Source: an uncultured Lachnospiraceae bacterium
GTDB lineage: Bacteria > Bacillota > Clostridia > Lachnospirales > Lachnospiraceae
DNA: 64,000 bases
Reading direction: 5' to 3'
NCBI GenBank assembly: GCA_934294885.1
Contig: CAKRAK010000005.1
Span: 35,513-99,512 of the forward strand
Shown here: one piece after another, positions 44,259-53,255 of the stretch
Numbering within the stretch: position 1 is the stretch's first letter
Layout: each line of letters starts with the position of its first letter
Program-made: the position numbers and the translations under genes
The notes under the pieces: generated by a model
Told to the model about the DNA's origin: nothing
Databases searched by the model: none
Seen by the model: the letters and a program-made list of their open reading frames with translations, nothing else

Positions 44259-46352
44259 TTGAAGTATAGCAAATTATTTGAGGATTTAAATGAAAGTGTA
44301 AAGGACAGATATCAGTTGGCCTATGAGCGTATTTGTATGTTTGAACAGGAGAGTACAAACATTCAGATACCTTTTTTAGATTATTTTAAAGCTGCTGCTT
44401 CCTTTGTGCATAAGATGTATGACTTGAGAAAACAGGTGGAATCAGAGGATATGAAGGATGCCTCCTTTGATGTAATGTATCGGTATAACCGAAAGCTGTA
44501 TGAGGATGTTATGCCGGAGCATTATGAAGAAAGCTATGCAAATCCGGCGTATGCTGTAGGAAAGCTTGGCTCAGAGCTTGGTGCCTTATTATGTTATGTA
44601 TATACGGAAATGCGGGGCATGATCGTATATGGAGTGGAGCATCGGTTGTTTGAACAGACAATCTTGCTGGAACTGTTTGTGGAGCTTCTTTGTATTTTTG
44701 AAGAGGGCGTGCCTTCCAAAAAGGAAGTGGAGCAGGTTATTTATTATTTTACCTCGGATTATGCTGATTATACCGTTGATTATCGGACAAGAGAGCTTTT
44801 AGATCCGAAGCTTACCTTTGCAACGGATATTATTATGAACAGCGACCTGAATGACCTTCGGTATTTGTTCCGTTACGGAGAATATATTTCCGATAATGAG
44901 ATTTTGCTGGCACAATTTTTAAATGAACTGCCGGAGGAAGAGATTCGCTCTATGGCATACACTTATACCCATGGATATGAAGAGGGCTTCCGAATCGCAG
45001 GCATAGATCTGTCTGCAAAAGGAACCGTAAATATCCGGTATTTTATCGGTCAGGAAAGAATGGTAAGAGAAGCCATCCTCCAATTTGAAAAAATGGGACT
45101 GAAGCCGGTCATATATAGAAGTCCTGTTGCCAGAATCAACCGCAGACTGACCTTGAAGCCGGGATATTGCGGTACCTCCGTTAATAAGCAGTATGAATAC
45201 GACCATCGGATGGATGAGGCGGTATTTATGGACAAGGCTTTTGTAGAACGGAAAATTGCAGTTTTGAGAAAGAGCTATGAGGATAGAAGACAGCTGGCGA
45301 AGGAATATGCAGGCCCTGCGGTAATTGAAGTTTTCGGTGAGAAAAAATTTGAACCGAAAAACAAAGAGGAAAATTATGCGCTGTCAAAGGAACAGCAGGA
45401 ATTATCGGTCTATTCCGCTTCTGAATGTGGAAAAATCGTGAATGAATATATACCACAAAGTGATTACAGCTTTACCATTATCGCATATCCGATTCCGGAT
45501 ATCGGAGATAATTTCAAAGAAATATTCTCGGAGATTGTGAAGGTCAATACATTGGATAATGGCACATATCAGCAGATTCAGCAGGTAATTATTGACGAAC
45601 TGGATCAGGCAGTTACGGTTCATGTGCGTGGCAAGGATGACAATAAAACCGATATGTGGGTTCAGATGCATGATTTAAACAATCCTGAAAAAGAGACGAA
45701 TTTTGAAAACTGTACAGCAGATGTCAATATTCCTTTGGGAGAGGTGTTTACATCTCCTAAATTAACGGGAACAAAGGGGATACTGAATGTATCGGAGGTA
45801 TATTTAAACGGTCTTCGGTATGATGATATTATGTTAACCTTTGAGGATGGTAAGATTACAAGCTATACCTGTAATAATTTTGAAACAGAAGAAGAAAACC
45901 GGGCATATATCAAAGAAAATGTTTTATTTAACCGGGAGACTTTGCCAATTGGCGAATTTGCAATCGGAACCAATACAACAGCATATGTGATGGCAAACAA
46001 ATACAATATTGTATATCAGCTTCCGATATTAATCGTTGAGAAGATGGGACCTCATTTTGCGGTAGGGGATACCTGCTATAGCCACAGTGAAGAGGTAAGA
46101 TTATATAATCCGGACGGAAAGGAAATCGTTGCAAAAGAAAATGAATGTTCCGTACTGCGGGATACGGATGAGAGCAAAGCCTATTTTAACTGTCATACGG
46201 ATATTACCATTCCTTATGATGAGATAAAGGAAATCACAGCGATACATGCAGATGGAACAACGGTTGCAATTATAAAAGACGGCCGCTTTGTTTTGAATGG
46301 GTGTGAAAAGTTAAATGAGCCGTTTTCGCAATCAGAACTATTCCAGGTCTAA
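44259..46352 (+). CDS. M29-family (AmpS/PepS-like) aminopeptidase with long N-terminal extension
   Basis: About 697 residues. The C-terminal ~370 residues show the thermophilic-aminopeptidase (M29) pattern: the metal-binding Glu495 in IPLGEVFTSP, then LNGLRYDDIMLTFEDGKITSY, GEFAIGTNTTAY and IVEKMGPHFAVGDTCYSHSEE. Family members are usually about 410 residues; the ~320 extra N-terminal residues are helical and carry no motif I recognise. TTG at 44259 is preferred because AAGGGTGG lies about 7 bases upstream, while the in-frame GTG at 44250 overlaps that site. The 3' end overlaps the convergent XRE gene by 15 bases. Confidence 0.82.
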   Translation: MKYSKLFEDLNESVKDRYQLAYERICMFEQESTNIQIPFLDYFKAAASFVHKMYDLRKQVESEDMKDASFDVMYRYNRKLYEDVMPEHYEESYANPAYAVGKLGSELGALLCYVYTEMRGMIVYGVEHRLFEQTILLELFVELLCIFEEGVPSKKEVEQVIYYFTSDYADYTVDYRTRELLDPKLTFATDIIMNSDLNDLRYLFRYGEYISDNEILLAQFLNELPEEEIRSMAYTYTHGYEEGFRIAGIDLSAKGTVNIRYFIGQERMVREAILQFEKMGLKPVIYRSPVARINRRLTLKPGYCGTSVNKQYEYDHRMDEAVFMDKAFVERKIAVLRKSYEDRRQLAKEYAGPAVIEVFGEKKFEPKNKEENYALSKEQQELSVYSASECGKIVNEYIPQSDYSFTIIAYPIPDIGDNFKEIFSEIVKVNTLDNGTYQQIQQVIIDELDQAVTVHVRGKDDNKTDMWVQMHDLNNPEKETNFENCTADVNIPLGEVFTSPKLTGTKGILNVSEVYLNGLRYDDIMLTFEDGKITSYTCNNFETEEENRAYIKENVLFNRETLPIGEFAIGTNTTAYVMANKYNIVYQLPILIVEKMGPHFAVGDTCYSHSEEVRLYNPDGKEIVAKENECSVLRDTDESKAYFNCHTDITIPYDEIKEITAIHADGTTVAIIKDGRFVLNGCEKLNEPFSQSELFQV

Positions 46353-46679
46353 TATTTTCCGGATAGCAGAATTGGAAAAATTATAGGACCGGTACCGAAT
46401 AATAATTTCTCTTTCTTCTGGATTGAGGAATAACGGTACCGGTTCTTTTCTTGTCTCGTAACCAAATTCCGTAAGGATATTTTTGATGTTATATATTTCG
46501 CATAATGCCAGAAAACAGGATGCTGAGGGCTGATTCTGATTTCGTTCCCATGCATATAGTGTTTTGGTGGATATTTCCACCTGGTATTGATCCTGTAGTT
46601 TCTCTACAACCTGTTTCACGGACAATTTGTTTTTGAGTCTGTAACCCCTTAATGTATTTCCAACTACATATTGATTCAT
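46338..46679 (-). CDS. XRE-type helix-turn-helix regulator
   Basis: 113 residues. The N-terminal half is an HTH_3/XRE domain: VVGNTLRGYRLKNKLSVKQVVEKL..YQVEISTKTLYAWERNQNQPSASCFLALCEIY, with the typical WE-x-N-x-x-x-P ending. The C-terminal ~40 residues include REIIIRYRSYNFSNSAIRKIL, a possible dimerisation helix. An AAGGAGGAG site lies 6 bases before the ATG. It is divergent from the aconitase gene and converges with the aminopeptidase gene. TGATAGG and CCTATCA half-sites around its promoter may be its own operator; unproven. Confidence 0.88.
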   Translation of the reverse strand: MNQYVVGNTLRGYRLKNKLSVKQVVEKLQDQYQVEISTKTLYAWERNQNQPSASCFLALCEIYNIKNILTEFGYETRKEPVPLFLNPEEREIIIRYRSYNFSNSAIRKILDLE

Positions 46680-46747
46680 TATATGCTCCTCCTTGTGTGC
46701 TGTCGGTTTTTGATAGGACAGGTTGTTCCAAGCTGCATATTATGCCT

Positions 46748-46776
46748 ATCATAAAAAGCAGGTCTGCATCTGTCAA
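46748..46776 (-). promoter_or_regulatory. Promoter of the XRE regulator gene
   Basis: On the minus strand TTGACA (46776-46771), 17-base spacer, TATGAT (46753-46748). CCTATCA (46745-46751) overlaps the -10 and its inverted partner TGATAGG (46711-46717) lies in the leader. Confidence 0.65.
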
Positions 46777-46855
46777 TAAATGTTTTTATTTATGAAAGCG
46801 TCCGGGTAAGAAGCATGCCAAATATTACCTGACAGCAACTAATGTATGAAAGGAT

Positions 46856-46884
46856 TTGAAAAGTAGGTGGTGATATGCTACAAT
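46856..46884 (+). promoter_or_regulatory. Promoter of the aconitase gene
   Basis: TTGAAA (46856-46861), 17-base spacer, TACAAT (46879-46884); leader of about 65 bases without a terminator. Confidence 0.65.
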
Positions 46885-46955
46885 AATCGTCAGTGTGATA
46901 TTAAACAGTAACGGAAAATCTTTCACATTAGGTTTCATTTAAGGAGGATATACGA

Positions 46956-49238
46956 ATGATTCAGTTATATGAAGGCGGTGCTTATCTGATTAATGGTTCG
47001 GAATTAGTACCGGAAGGCGGAGATTGCGAGGCAATTTTAAAGAGTAAGACCGGTAGTGCAATTACAAAGGAAGAAGCAGCTAAGAATACAATTGCATATG
47101 GTATTTTAAAAGAGCATAACACCTCTGATAATATGGACAAGCTTCAGATTAAGTTTGATAAATTAACATCCCATGATATTACCTTTGTAGGTATTATCCA
47201 GACTGCAAGAGCATCCGGACTTGAGAAATTCCCGATTCCATATGTTCTTACAAATTGTCATAATTCCCTTTGTGCAGTTGGTGGAACCATTAATGAAGAT
47301 GATCATATGTTTGGTCTTTCCTGTGCAAAAAAATACGGTGGTGTATATGTACCTCCTCATCAGGCAGTTATCCATCAGTATGCAAGAGAGATGCTTGCTG
47401 AATGTGGTGCAATGATTCTTGGATCTGATTCCCACACCCGTTATGGCGCCCTTGGTACCATGGCAATCGGAGAGGGTGGTGGAGAGCTGGTTAAACAGTT
47501 GTTATGTCAGACCTATGATGTGAATATGCCGGGTGTTGTGGGCATCTATTTAGACGGAAAGCCTGAACCGGGTGTAGGTCCTCAGGACGTTGCATTGGCA
47601 ATTATCGGTGCAGTGTTTAATAATGGATATGTTAAGAATAAAGTAATGGAGTTCGTAGGTCCGGGTGTGGATCAGTTAACGGCTGATTATCGTATCGGAA
47701 TCGATGTTATGACTACAGAGACAACCTGTCTTTCTTCTATCTGGAAGACTGATAGCAAAGTAAAAGAGTTTTATGATATTCATGGCAGAAGCGAGGACTT
47801 CAAGGAATTAAATCCGGGTAGTGTTGCATATTATGATGGTATTGTATATGTAGATTTATCTAAGGTTAAACCAATGATCGCTATGCCATTCCATCCAAGT
47901 AATACTTATACCATTGATGAATTGAATGAGAATCTGTTAGATATTTTAGACGACTGCGAAAAGAGAGCTTTGGTAAGCTTAGATGGAAAGGTTGACTTTA
48001 CATTAAAGGATAAGGTTCGTAATGGTAAGCTTTATGTCGATCAGGGTATCATTGCCGGATGTGCCGGTGGTGGTTTTGAGAATATATGTGCTGCTGCAGA
48101 TATATTAAGAGGTTCTGATATTGGTGCGGACGAATTTACATTAAGTGTATATCCGGCATCTACTCCGATTTATATGGAGTTAGCAAAGAACGGAACATTA
48201 GCTGATTTGATCGCAACCGGAGCGATTGTTAAAACTGCATTCTGTGGCCCTTGCTTTGGTGCAGGTGATACTCCTGCAAATAATGCATTTTCAATCCGTC
48301 ATTCAACCAGAAACTTCCCGAACCGTGAAGGCTCTAAGGTACAGAATGGACAGATTTCTTCGGTTGCACTTATGGATGCCCGTTCAATTGCCGCTACCGC
48401 TGCAAATAAGGGTTATCTGACTGCTGCAACTGATATGGATGTGAATTACAGTAATCCAAAATACTACTTCGAAAAATCAATCTATGAAAAGCGTGTATAT
48501 AACGGAGTCGGAAAAGCAGATCCAAGTGTGGAGATTAAGTTTGGTCCGAATATTAAAGACTGGCCGGCTATGGTTGCACTTACCGATAATTTAGTATTGA
48601 AGGTAGCTTCTGTTATCCATGATCCTGTAACAACAACAGATGAGCTGATTCCGTCCGGAGAGACTTCTTCTTATCGTTCCAACCCGCTTGGTCTGGCTGA
48701 ATTTACATTGTCTCGTAAGGATCCGGAGTATGTTGGACGTGCAAAGGCAATACAGGCAGTAGAGAAGGTAAGAGAAGCAGGAGAATGTATGGGTAAGGAA
48801 TTCCCTGAGATGAAGGAGATCATGCATAAGATTAAGGAGACTTATCCGGATGTCTGCGGCTCCAATACAGGTATCGGTTCTACCATCTATGCTGTTAAGC
48901 CGGGTGACGGTTCTGCAAGAGAACAGGCTGCTTCCTGCCAGAAGGTTCTTGGCGGATGGGCGAACATTGCAAAGGAATATGCAACCAAGCGTTATCGTTC
49001 GAACCTGATTAACTGGGGTATGCTTCCATTCCTTATGCCGGAGGATTATGAATTCGAAAATGGTGATTATATTTTCATTCCGGATATTGCAAAGGCTGTA
49101 AAGGAAAAGAATGATGACATAAAAGCATATGTCGTAAATAAAGACATGAAGGAGTTAACCTTCCATCTTGGAGATCTTACAGATGATGAGCGTGAGATTA
49201 TCCTGAAAGGTTGCCTGATTAACTATAATAGAAGATAA
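46956..49238 (+). CDS. Aconitase-family hydratase (aconitate hydratase)
   Basis: 760 residues. Substrate- and cluster-binding motifs of the aconitase superfamily are visible: GSDSHTRYGALGTMAIGEGG (about 153-172), the [4Fe-4S] cysteines in IAGCAGGGFENIC and GPCFGAGDTP, and the C-terminal swivelling domain with RYRSNLINWGMLPF. Length and layout resemble the YbhJ-like branch rather than AcnA/AcnB. Conversion of citrate to isocitrate is the expected reaction, since isocitrate dehydrogenase and a citrate synthase candidate are encoded about 10 kb away. AAGGAGG precedes the ATG. Monocistronic, with a bidirectional terminator. Confidence 0.88.
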   Translation: MIQLYEGGAYLINGSELVPEGGDCEAILKSKTGSAITKEEAAKNTIAYGILKEHNTSDNMDKLQIKFDKLTSHDITFVGIIQTARASGLEKFPIPYVLTNCHNSLCAVGGTINEDDHMFGLSCAKKYGGVYVPPHQAVIHQYAREMLAECGAMILGSDSHTRYGALGTMAIGEGGGELVKQLLCQTYDVNMPGVVGIYLDGKPEPGVGPQDVALAIIGAVFNNGYVKNKVMEFVGPGVDQLTADYRIGIDVMTTETTCLSSIWKTDSKVKEFYDIHGRSEDFKELNPGSVAYYDGIVYVDLSKVKPMIAMPFHPSNTYTIDELNENLLDILDDCEKRALVSLDGKVDFTLKDKVRNGKLYVDQGIIAGCAGGGFENICAAADILRGSDIGADEFTLSVYPASTPIYMELAKNGTLADLIATGAIVKTAFCGPCFGAGDTPANNAFSIRHSTRNFPNREGSKVQNGQISSVALMDARSIAATAANKGYLTAATDMDVNYSNPKYYFEKSIYEKRVYNGVGKADPSVEIKFGPNIKDWPAMVALTDNLVLKVASVIHDPVTTTDELIPSGETSSYRSNPLGLAEFTLSRKDPEYVGRAKAIQAVEKVREAGECMGKEFPEMKEIMHKIKETYPDVCGSNTGIGSTIYAVKPGDGSAREQAASCQKVLGGWANIAKEYATKRYRSNLINWGMLPFLMPEDYEFENGDYIFIPDIAKAVKEKNDDIKAYVVNKDMKELTFHLGDLTDDEREIILKGCLINYNRR

Positions 49239-49250
49239 TTATCAAAATAT

Positions 49251-49276
49251 AAAAAAGGGGCGAAAGCCCCTTTTTT
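49251..49276. terminator. Bidirectional terminator between aconitase and small-gene pair
   Basis: AAAAAAGGGGC (49251-49261), GAAA tetraloop, GCCCCTTTTTT (49266-49276): a symmetric hairpin that gives a T tract on either strand. Confidence 0.95.
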
Positions 49277-49544
49277 ATATTTGAAATAATCCAAGTAACA
49301 AGTCTACCTTTTTTTGTTCCTCCGGTGACATGTCGGCTTTCATCAGTTCAATTAAAAGAGCTGTTTCCTGTTTGGTAAAGCTTAGATTTCTTTTTTTCAA
49401 TTCTCTGTTAATGTTCATTAATTGAGGCAGCATTGCTTCCGGGGAAGACATGTTGCGATTATTTGCCAGCTCTTTTATAATTTGCTGTTTTACAGGATGT
49501 AATTGTTGAAATTCCTGTGTGGAAAGAAAATTTTGAAAATTCAT
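49275..49544 (-). CDS. Small helical protein of unknown function
   Basis: 89 residues, mostly alpha-helical by composition (MNFQNFLSTQEFQQLHPVKQQIIKELANN), with a conserved-looking MSPEEQKKVDLLLGLF end; no membrane segment, no known motif. AGGAGGC lies about 6 bases before the ATG. It is the second gene of a minus-strand pair, 10 bases after the 159-residue gene. I do not recognise it; the two are likely to work together. Confidence 0.7.
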   Translation of the reverse strand: MNFQNFLSTQEFQQLHPVKQQIIKELANNRNMSSPEAMLPQLMNINRELKKRNLSFTKQETALLIELMKADMSPEEQKKVDLLLGLFQI

Positions 49545-49554
49545 ATAAGCCTCC

Positions 49555-50034
49555 TTATTTTAATTCTTTTTCATATCGTTCTGCTTGTTCCATATCATAT
49601 TTCGCAAAAATATCTGAAATATTTTGATTCAGATCATCTGTAGCCCCATTGGAAACCGGTGAATTGACAGAAGATTTCTTGGCTGTGAAATCCTGCCCCA
49701 TTCCCATGCCGGCTAAGGATGAAAGCCAGTCGGCACCCATATTGCCGGAATCCTGTGAGGTCATACTCATAACGGCTGACAGCATTTCCTTTGGCATGCC
49801 CGTTAAGGCACATAACATATCTGTTGGAGAATTTGACATGTTATGTAAACCACAGCTTGTGATAGAATCCAAGGACTGGAATGCATTGATGATCAGCTTA
49901 ATCTCGTAAAATTTTATAAACAGAGCCAATGGGAGCTTTAATGGATAATCTACAAAGGGAATCAGACATTCCAGATTAGATAATCCGCTTTTACAGGTTA
50001 TACAATCCAACGGGTGTCGTTTTTGTTGATCCAT
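49555..50034 (-). CDS. Unknown protein with N-terminal CxxC and helical body
   Basis: 159 residues. The N-terminus carries a DCITCKSGLSNLEC cluster (Cys at about 11, 14 and 23), then a hydrophobic stretch (about 24-55: FVDYPLKLPLALFIKFYEIKLIINAF), a Met-rich segment (MLCALTGMPKEMLSAVMSM; MGMGQDF), and an acidic/helical end. The CxxC could bind a metal or be redox active, but a third and fourth ligand are uncertain. GGGGGG-type site ahead of the ATG. Expressed from a promoter that overlaps that of the divergent branching-enzyme gene. Not recognised. Confidence 0.7.
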   Translation of the reverse strand: MDQQKRHPLDCITCKSGLSNLECLIPFVDYPLKLPLALFIKFYEIKLIINAFQSLDSITSCGLHNMSNSPTDMLCALTGMPKEMLSAVMSMTSQDSGNMGADWLSSLAGMGMGQDFTAKKSSVNSPVSNGATDDLNQNISDIFAKYDMEQAERYEKELK

Positions 50035-50060
50035 ATAGACCCCCCGGCTCTTTTCTATCT

Positions 50061-50105
50061 AGTATATGCGTCAAGTTGACGAGTATGAAAAGAAAATGGT
50101 ATACT
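50061..50105. promoter_or_regulatory. Overlapping divergent promoters with a central palindrome
   Basis: Plus strand: TTGACG (50076-50081), 18-base spacer, TATACT (50100-50105), driving the branching enzyme. Minus strand: TTCATA (50089-50084), 17-base spacer, TATACT (50066-50061), driving the small-gene pair. The palindrome CGTCAAGTTGACG (50069-50081) lies between and could bind a shared regulator. Confidence 0.6.
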
Positions 50106-50136
50106 TTTTTGGAAATGAGAGATAAGGGAAATTAGT

Positions 50137-51915
50137 ATGAATATACAAGATTTTTATAATGGAAATGAATGGTTTGCCTGGCGGTATTTTGGGGCGCATG
50201 TAGAGGATGACGGTGTAATGTTCCGGGTTTATGCACCCTGTGCGGCGAAGGTAACCTTAATTGGAGAATTTAACGGCTGGCATGATCAGGTAATGGAACT
50301 GCAGGGAATGGGAGGAATGTATTCTCTAAAGGTTCCGGATGCAAAAGCGGGACAGATGTACAAATTCCGTATATATCACAGAGATGGTCAGACAGTGGAC
50401 AAGGCGGATCCTTATGGAAGATGGATGGAATTGCGACCGGCTTCGGCATCCATCATTATGGAGGAGGCGGATTATGAATTTCATGACCGGGAGTATATTT
50501 CCCAAAGGGATGATCTATATAACCGTCCCTTCCACATTTATGAAATCCATTTTGGAAGCTGGAGAGCAAAGGGAGATCGATGGTATCGTTATGATGAGCT
50601 GGGGGAGAAATTGATTCCTTATCTGAAGGAGATGGGATTTACCCATGTGGAAATCATGCCTTTAAATGAACATCCTTATGATGGTTCCTGGGGATATCAG
50701 AGTACAGGCTTTTTTGCTCCCACCTCCCGTTACGGAACGCCCCGACAGCTGAAGCAATTTGTAGATACCTGCCATCAGGCGGGAATTGGTGTAATTCTTG
50801 ATTTTGTAATGGTTCATTTTGCCGTAGATGATTATGGTTTATCTTATTTTGATGGGGCTCCTTTGTACGAGCTGCCTTATGATGATGTAGCCCATAGTGA
50901 GTGGGGCTCCCATAATTTTGCTCACGGAAGAGGAGAGGTTGCCAGTTTTTTAAAGTCCTGTGCTAATTATTGGTTAGAGGAATTCCATTTTGATGGGCTA
51001 AGAGTAGATGCGGTGTCCAATATTATATATTGGGGAGGAGATGCCAATCGGGGTGTGAACCGGGCTGCCCTTTCCTTTGTACAGAGCCTGAATGTAGGTT
51101 TACATAACTTACATCCGAAGGCGCTGCTAATTGCAGAGGATTCCTCCAGCTTTTTGAAGGTAACAGCACCGGTACAGTATGATGGACTGGGTTTTGATTA
51201 TAAATGGGATCTGGGCTTTATGCACGATACCTTTGATTTCTTTAAACGAAGTCCGATGGAGCGAAGGTCACATTATTCCGATTTGTTGTTCTCTATGCAT
51301 TATTTTTATAATGAGCTTTATATGCTGGCATTTTCCCACGATGAAAATGTTCACGGAAAGAAGACGGTGTTGGATAAAATATATGGCACCTATGAAGAAA
51401 AGTTTGCACAATGTCGCGTGCTATACCTCTATATGATGACTCATCCCGGTAAAAAACTTAACTTTATGGGAAATGAAATCGGACAATTCCGGGAATGGGA
51501 TGAACAGCGACCCCAGGATTTTGATATTTTATTACAGTATCCCATGCATCAGATGTTCCGGCAGTTTTTCCGGGATTTGAATCTTGTCTATAAAAGCAAT
51601 AAGGCACTTTACGAAGGGGAATATAATGCCGCTTGTTTTCGCTATGTCATAGCTGACAGACCTTATGATCTGGTTTATGCCTATGAACGGAGTGCCGGAG
51701 GAGAACGGATTCTTGTTATATTTAATCTGGGAGACCGGGATTATTATGATTATGAGGTGAGATTATCCGGAAATCATCGGTTAAAAGAGCTTCTGAACAG
51801 CGATTCTCATTTCTACGGAGGTAATTCCGGAGATGCTTATGAGATTTCTGTCAGCAACGGCAGATGCAGGATACCATTGCCAAGATATTCGGGAAAATTG
51901 TATTTGATTCAATAA
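50137..51915 (+). CDS. glgB: 1,4-alpha-glucan branching enzyme (copy 2, short form)
   Basis: 592 residues: CBM48 domain (about 20-105, GVMFRVYAPCAAKVTLIGEFNGW), GH13 barrel with DGLRVDAVSN (nucleophile Asp), LLIAEDSSSF (acid position is Glu-Asp here, AED) and FSHDENVHGK, and a C-terminal beta domain. It lacks the extra N-terminal region of the first copy at 31863 and differs widely from it, so it is a paralogue rather than a recent duplicate. They may differ in chain-length preference or acceptor. It is under the divergent promoter shared with two unknown small genes. Confidence 0.93.
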   Translation: MNIQDFYNGNEWFAWRYFGAHVEDDGVMFRVYAPCAAKVTLIGEFNGWHDQVMELQGMGGMYSLKVPDAKAGQMYKFRIYHRDGQTVDKADPYGRWMELRPASASIIMEEADYEFHDREYISQRDDLYNRPFHIYEIHFGSWRAKGDRWYRYDELGEKLIPYLKEMGFTHVEIMPLNEHPYDGSWGYQSTGFFAPTSRYGTPRQLKQFVDTCHQAGIGVILDFVMVHFAVDDYGLSYFDGAPLYELPYDDVAHSEWGSHNFAHGRGEVASFLKSCANYWLEEFHFDGLRVDAVSNIIYWGGDANRGVNRAALSFVQSLNVGLHNLHPKALLIAEDSSSFLKVTAPVQYDGLGFDYKWDLGFMHDTFDFFKRSPMERRSHYSDLLFSMHYFYNELYMLAFSHDENVHGKKTVLDKIYGTYEEKFAQCRVLYLYMMTHPGKKLNFMGNEIGQFREWDEQRPQDFDILLQYPMHQMFRQFFRDLNLVYKSNKALYEGEYNAACFRYVIADRPYDLVYAYERSAGGERILVIFNLGDRDYYDYEVRLSGNHRLKELLNSDSHFYGGNSGDAYEISVSNGRCRIPLPRYSGKLYLIQ

Positions 51916-51923
51916 TCTACATA

Positions 51924-51994
51924 GAAAAAGACCATACCTTGCGGGATATGTCCTTGTCTGTTTCGGAGAAGTCATATCCATATGGGTATGGTCT
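51924..51994 (-). terminator. Large bipartite hairpin after the aminotransferase gene
   Basis: On the minus strand AGACCATACC (51994-51985) and an inner CATATCC/GGATATG pairing enclose a ~22-base loop, closed by GGTATGGTCT (51938-51929) and a TTTTTC tract. It works as a terminator for the minus-strand gene; the plus-strand side has no T tract. Confidence 0.7.
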
Positions 51995-52011
51995 ATAACA
52001 CAAGCTTATTT

Positions 52012-53229
52012 CTAAGCCTGATGGTATGTAGATAAGAAATCCTTCAACCGTTCCGTTGCATCCTTCAAATCATCTAACTGAGGAAGATATACAATACGGA
52101 AGTGGTCAGGCTCCATCCAGTTAAATCCGCTGCCCTGTACAATCAGTACATGCTTCTGACGTAAGAAATCAAGGGCAAACTGTTCATCATTTGTAATGTT
52201 GAACTTCTTAACGTCTAATTTCGGGAAGATATAAAATGCTGCATCCGGTTTAACGGTACTGATACCCGGAATGTCATTTAATGCATTGTAAATATATTCA
52301 CGCTGTTCATAAATTCTTCCACCCGGAAGCAGAAGCTCATCGGCACTTTGGACACCACCAAGAGCAGTCTGGATAATAGACTGAGCCGGTACGTTAGAAC
52401 ACAATCTCATGGAAGATAACATATTAAGCCCCTCGATATAGCCCTTGCAATATGTTTTGTCACCGCTTAAACTCATCCAGCCGCTTCGGTAACCTGCGAT
52501 GCGATGTGATTTGGATAATCCGTTAAAGGTTACACACATAAGATCAGGACATAGGGATGCAATGGAAATGTGCTTCTTTCCGTCCATAACAAGGCGGTCA
52601 TATATTTCATCTGAGAAGATAATCAACTGATGCTTTCTTGCCAATTCTACGATTTCCAATAAAATCTCTTTTGGATATAAGACACCGGTAGGGTTGTTTG
52701 GATTGATGATAACAATACCCTTTGTACGGTCTGTAATCTTGCTTTCCATATCCTTAATATCCGGATACCAGTTTGCCTGCTCATCACAGATATAGTGAAC
52801 CGGTTTTCCACCTGCCAAATTTGCGGCGGCTGTCCATAACGGATAATCGGGAGCCGGAACTAAAATCTCATCTCCATTATCCAACAGCCCCTGCATGCTC
52901 ATGGTAATCAATTCCGATGCGCCGTTACCGGTATAGATATCGTTGATTCCTACATTTGGAATATTCTTTAACTGACAATACTGCATAATTGCTTTTCTGG
53001 CTGAAAAGATTCCCTTAGAGTCTGAATAGCCCTGAGAATCTAACAGATTATAGCGGATATCCTGAATGATTTCATTCGGTGCATGAAAACCGAACGGAGC
53101 AGGATTTCCGATATTTAACTTTAAAATGTTAATATTGTTTTCTATCATACGATTTGCTTCATCTACGACAGGTCCTCGGACGTCGTAGCATACATTATCT
53201 AATTTGTGTGATTTCTCAAAATATCTCAT
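52012..53229 (-). CDS. PLP-dependent class I aminotransferase (AlaA-like alanine/glutamate aminotransferase)
   Basis: 405 residues of fold type I. Motifs: GNPAPFGFHAP near the start, YTGNGASELI, NPNNPTGVLY (about 175-184), FSDEIYDRLV, and the PLP lysine in FNGLSKSHRIAGYRSGW. The pattern, including RLCSNVPAQSIIQTALGG, is that of AlaA/AlaC-type alanine transaminases, so pyruvate/glutamate interconversion is likely. Start set at 53229 because AAAGGA lies nine bases upstream; the ATG at 53238 would touch that site. The upstream region carries the second palindromic element. Confidence 0.88.
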   Translation of the reverse strand: MRYFEKSHKLDNVCYDVRGPVVDEANRMIENNINILKLNIGNPAPFGFHAPNEIIQDIRYNLLDSQGYSDSKGIFSARKAIMQYCQLKNIPNVGINDIYTGNGASELITMSMQGLLDNGDEILVPAPDYPLWTAAANLAGGKPVHYICDEQANWYPDIKDMESKITDRTKGIVIINPNNPTGVLYPKEILLEIVELARKHQLIIFSDEIYDRLVMDGKKHISIASLCPDLMCVTFNGLSKSHRIAGYRSGWMSLSGDKTYCKGYIEGLNMLSSMRLCSNVPAQSIIQTALGGVQSADELLLPGGRIYEQREYIYNALNDIPGISTVKPDAAFYIFPKLDVKKFNITNDEQFALDFLRQKHVLIVQGSGFNWMEPDHFRIVYLPQLDDLKDATERLKDFLSTYHQA

Positions 53230-53255
53230 GGAATTCATTCCTTTCTTTAATATAA

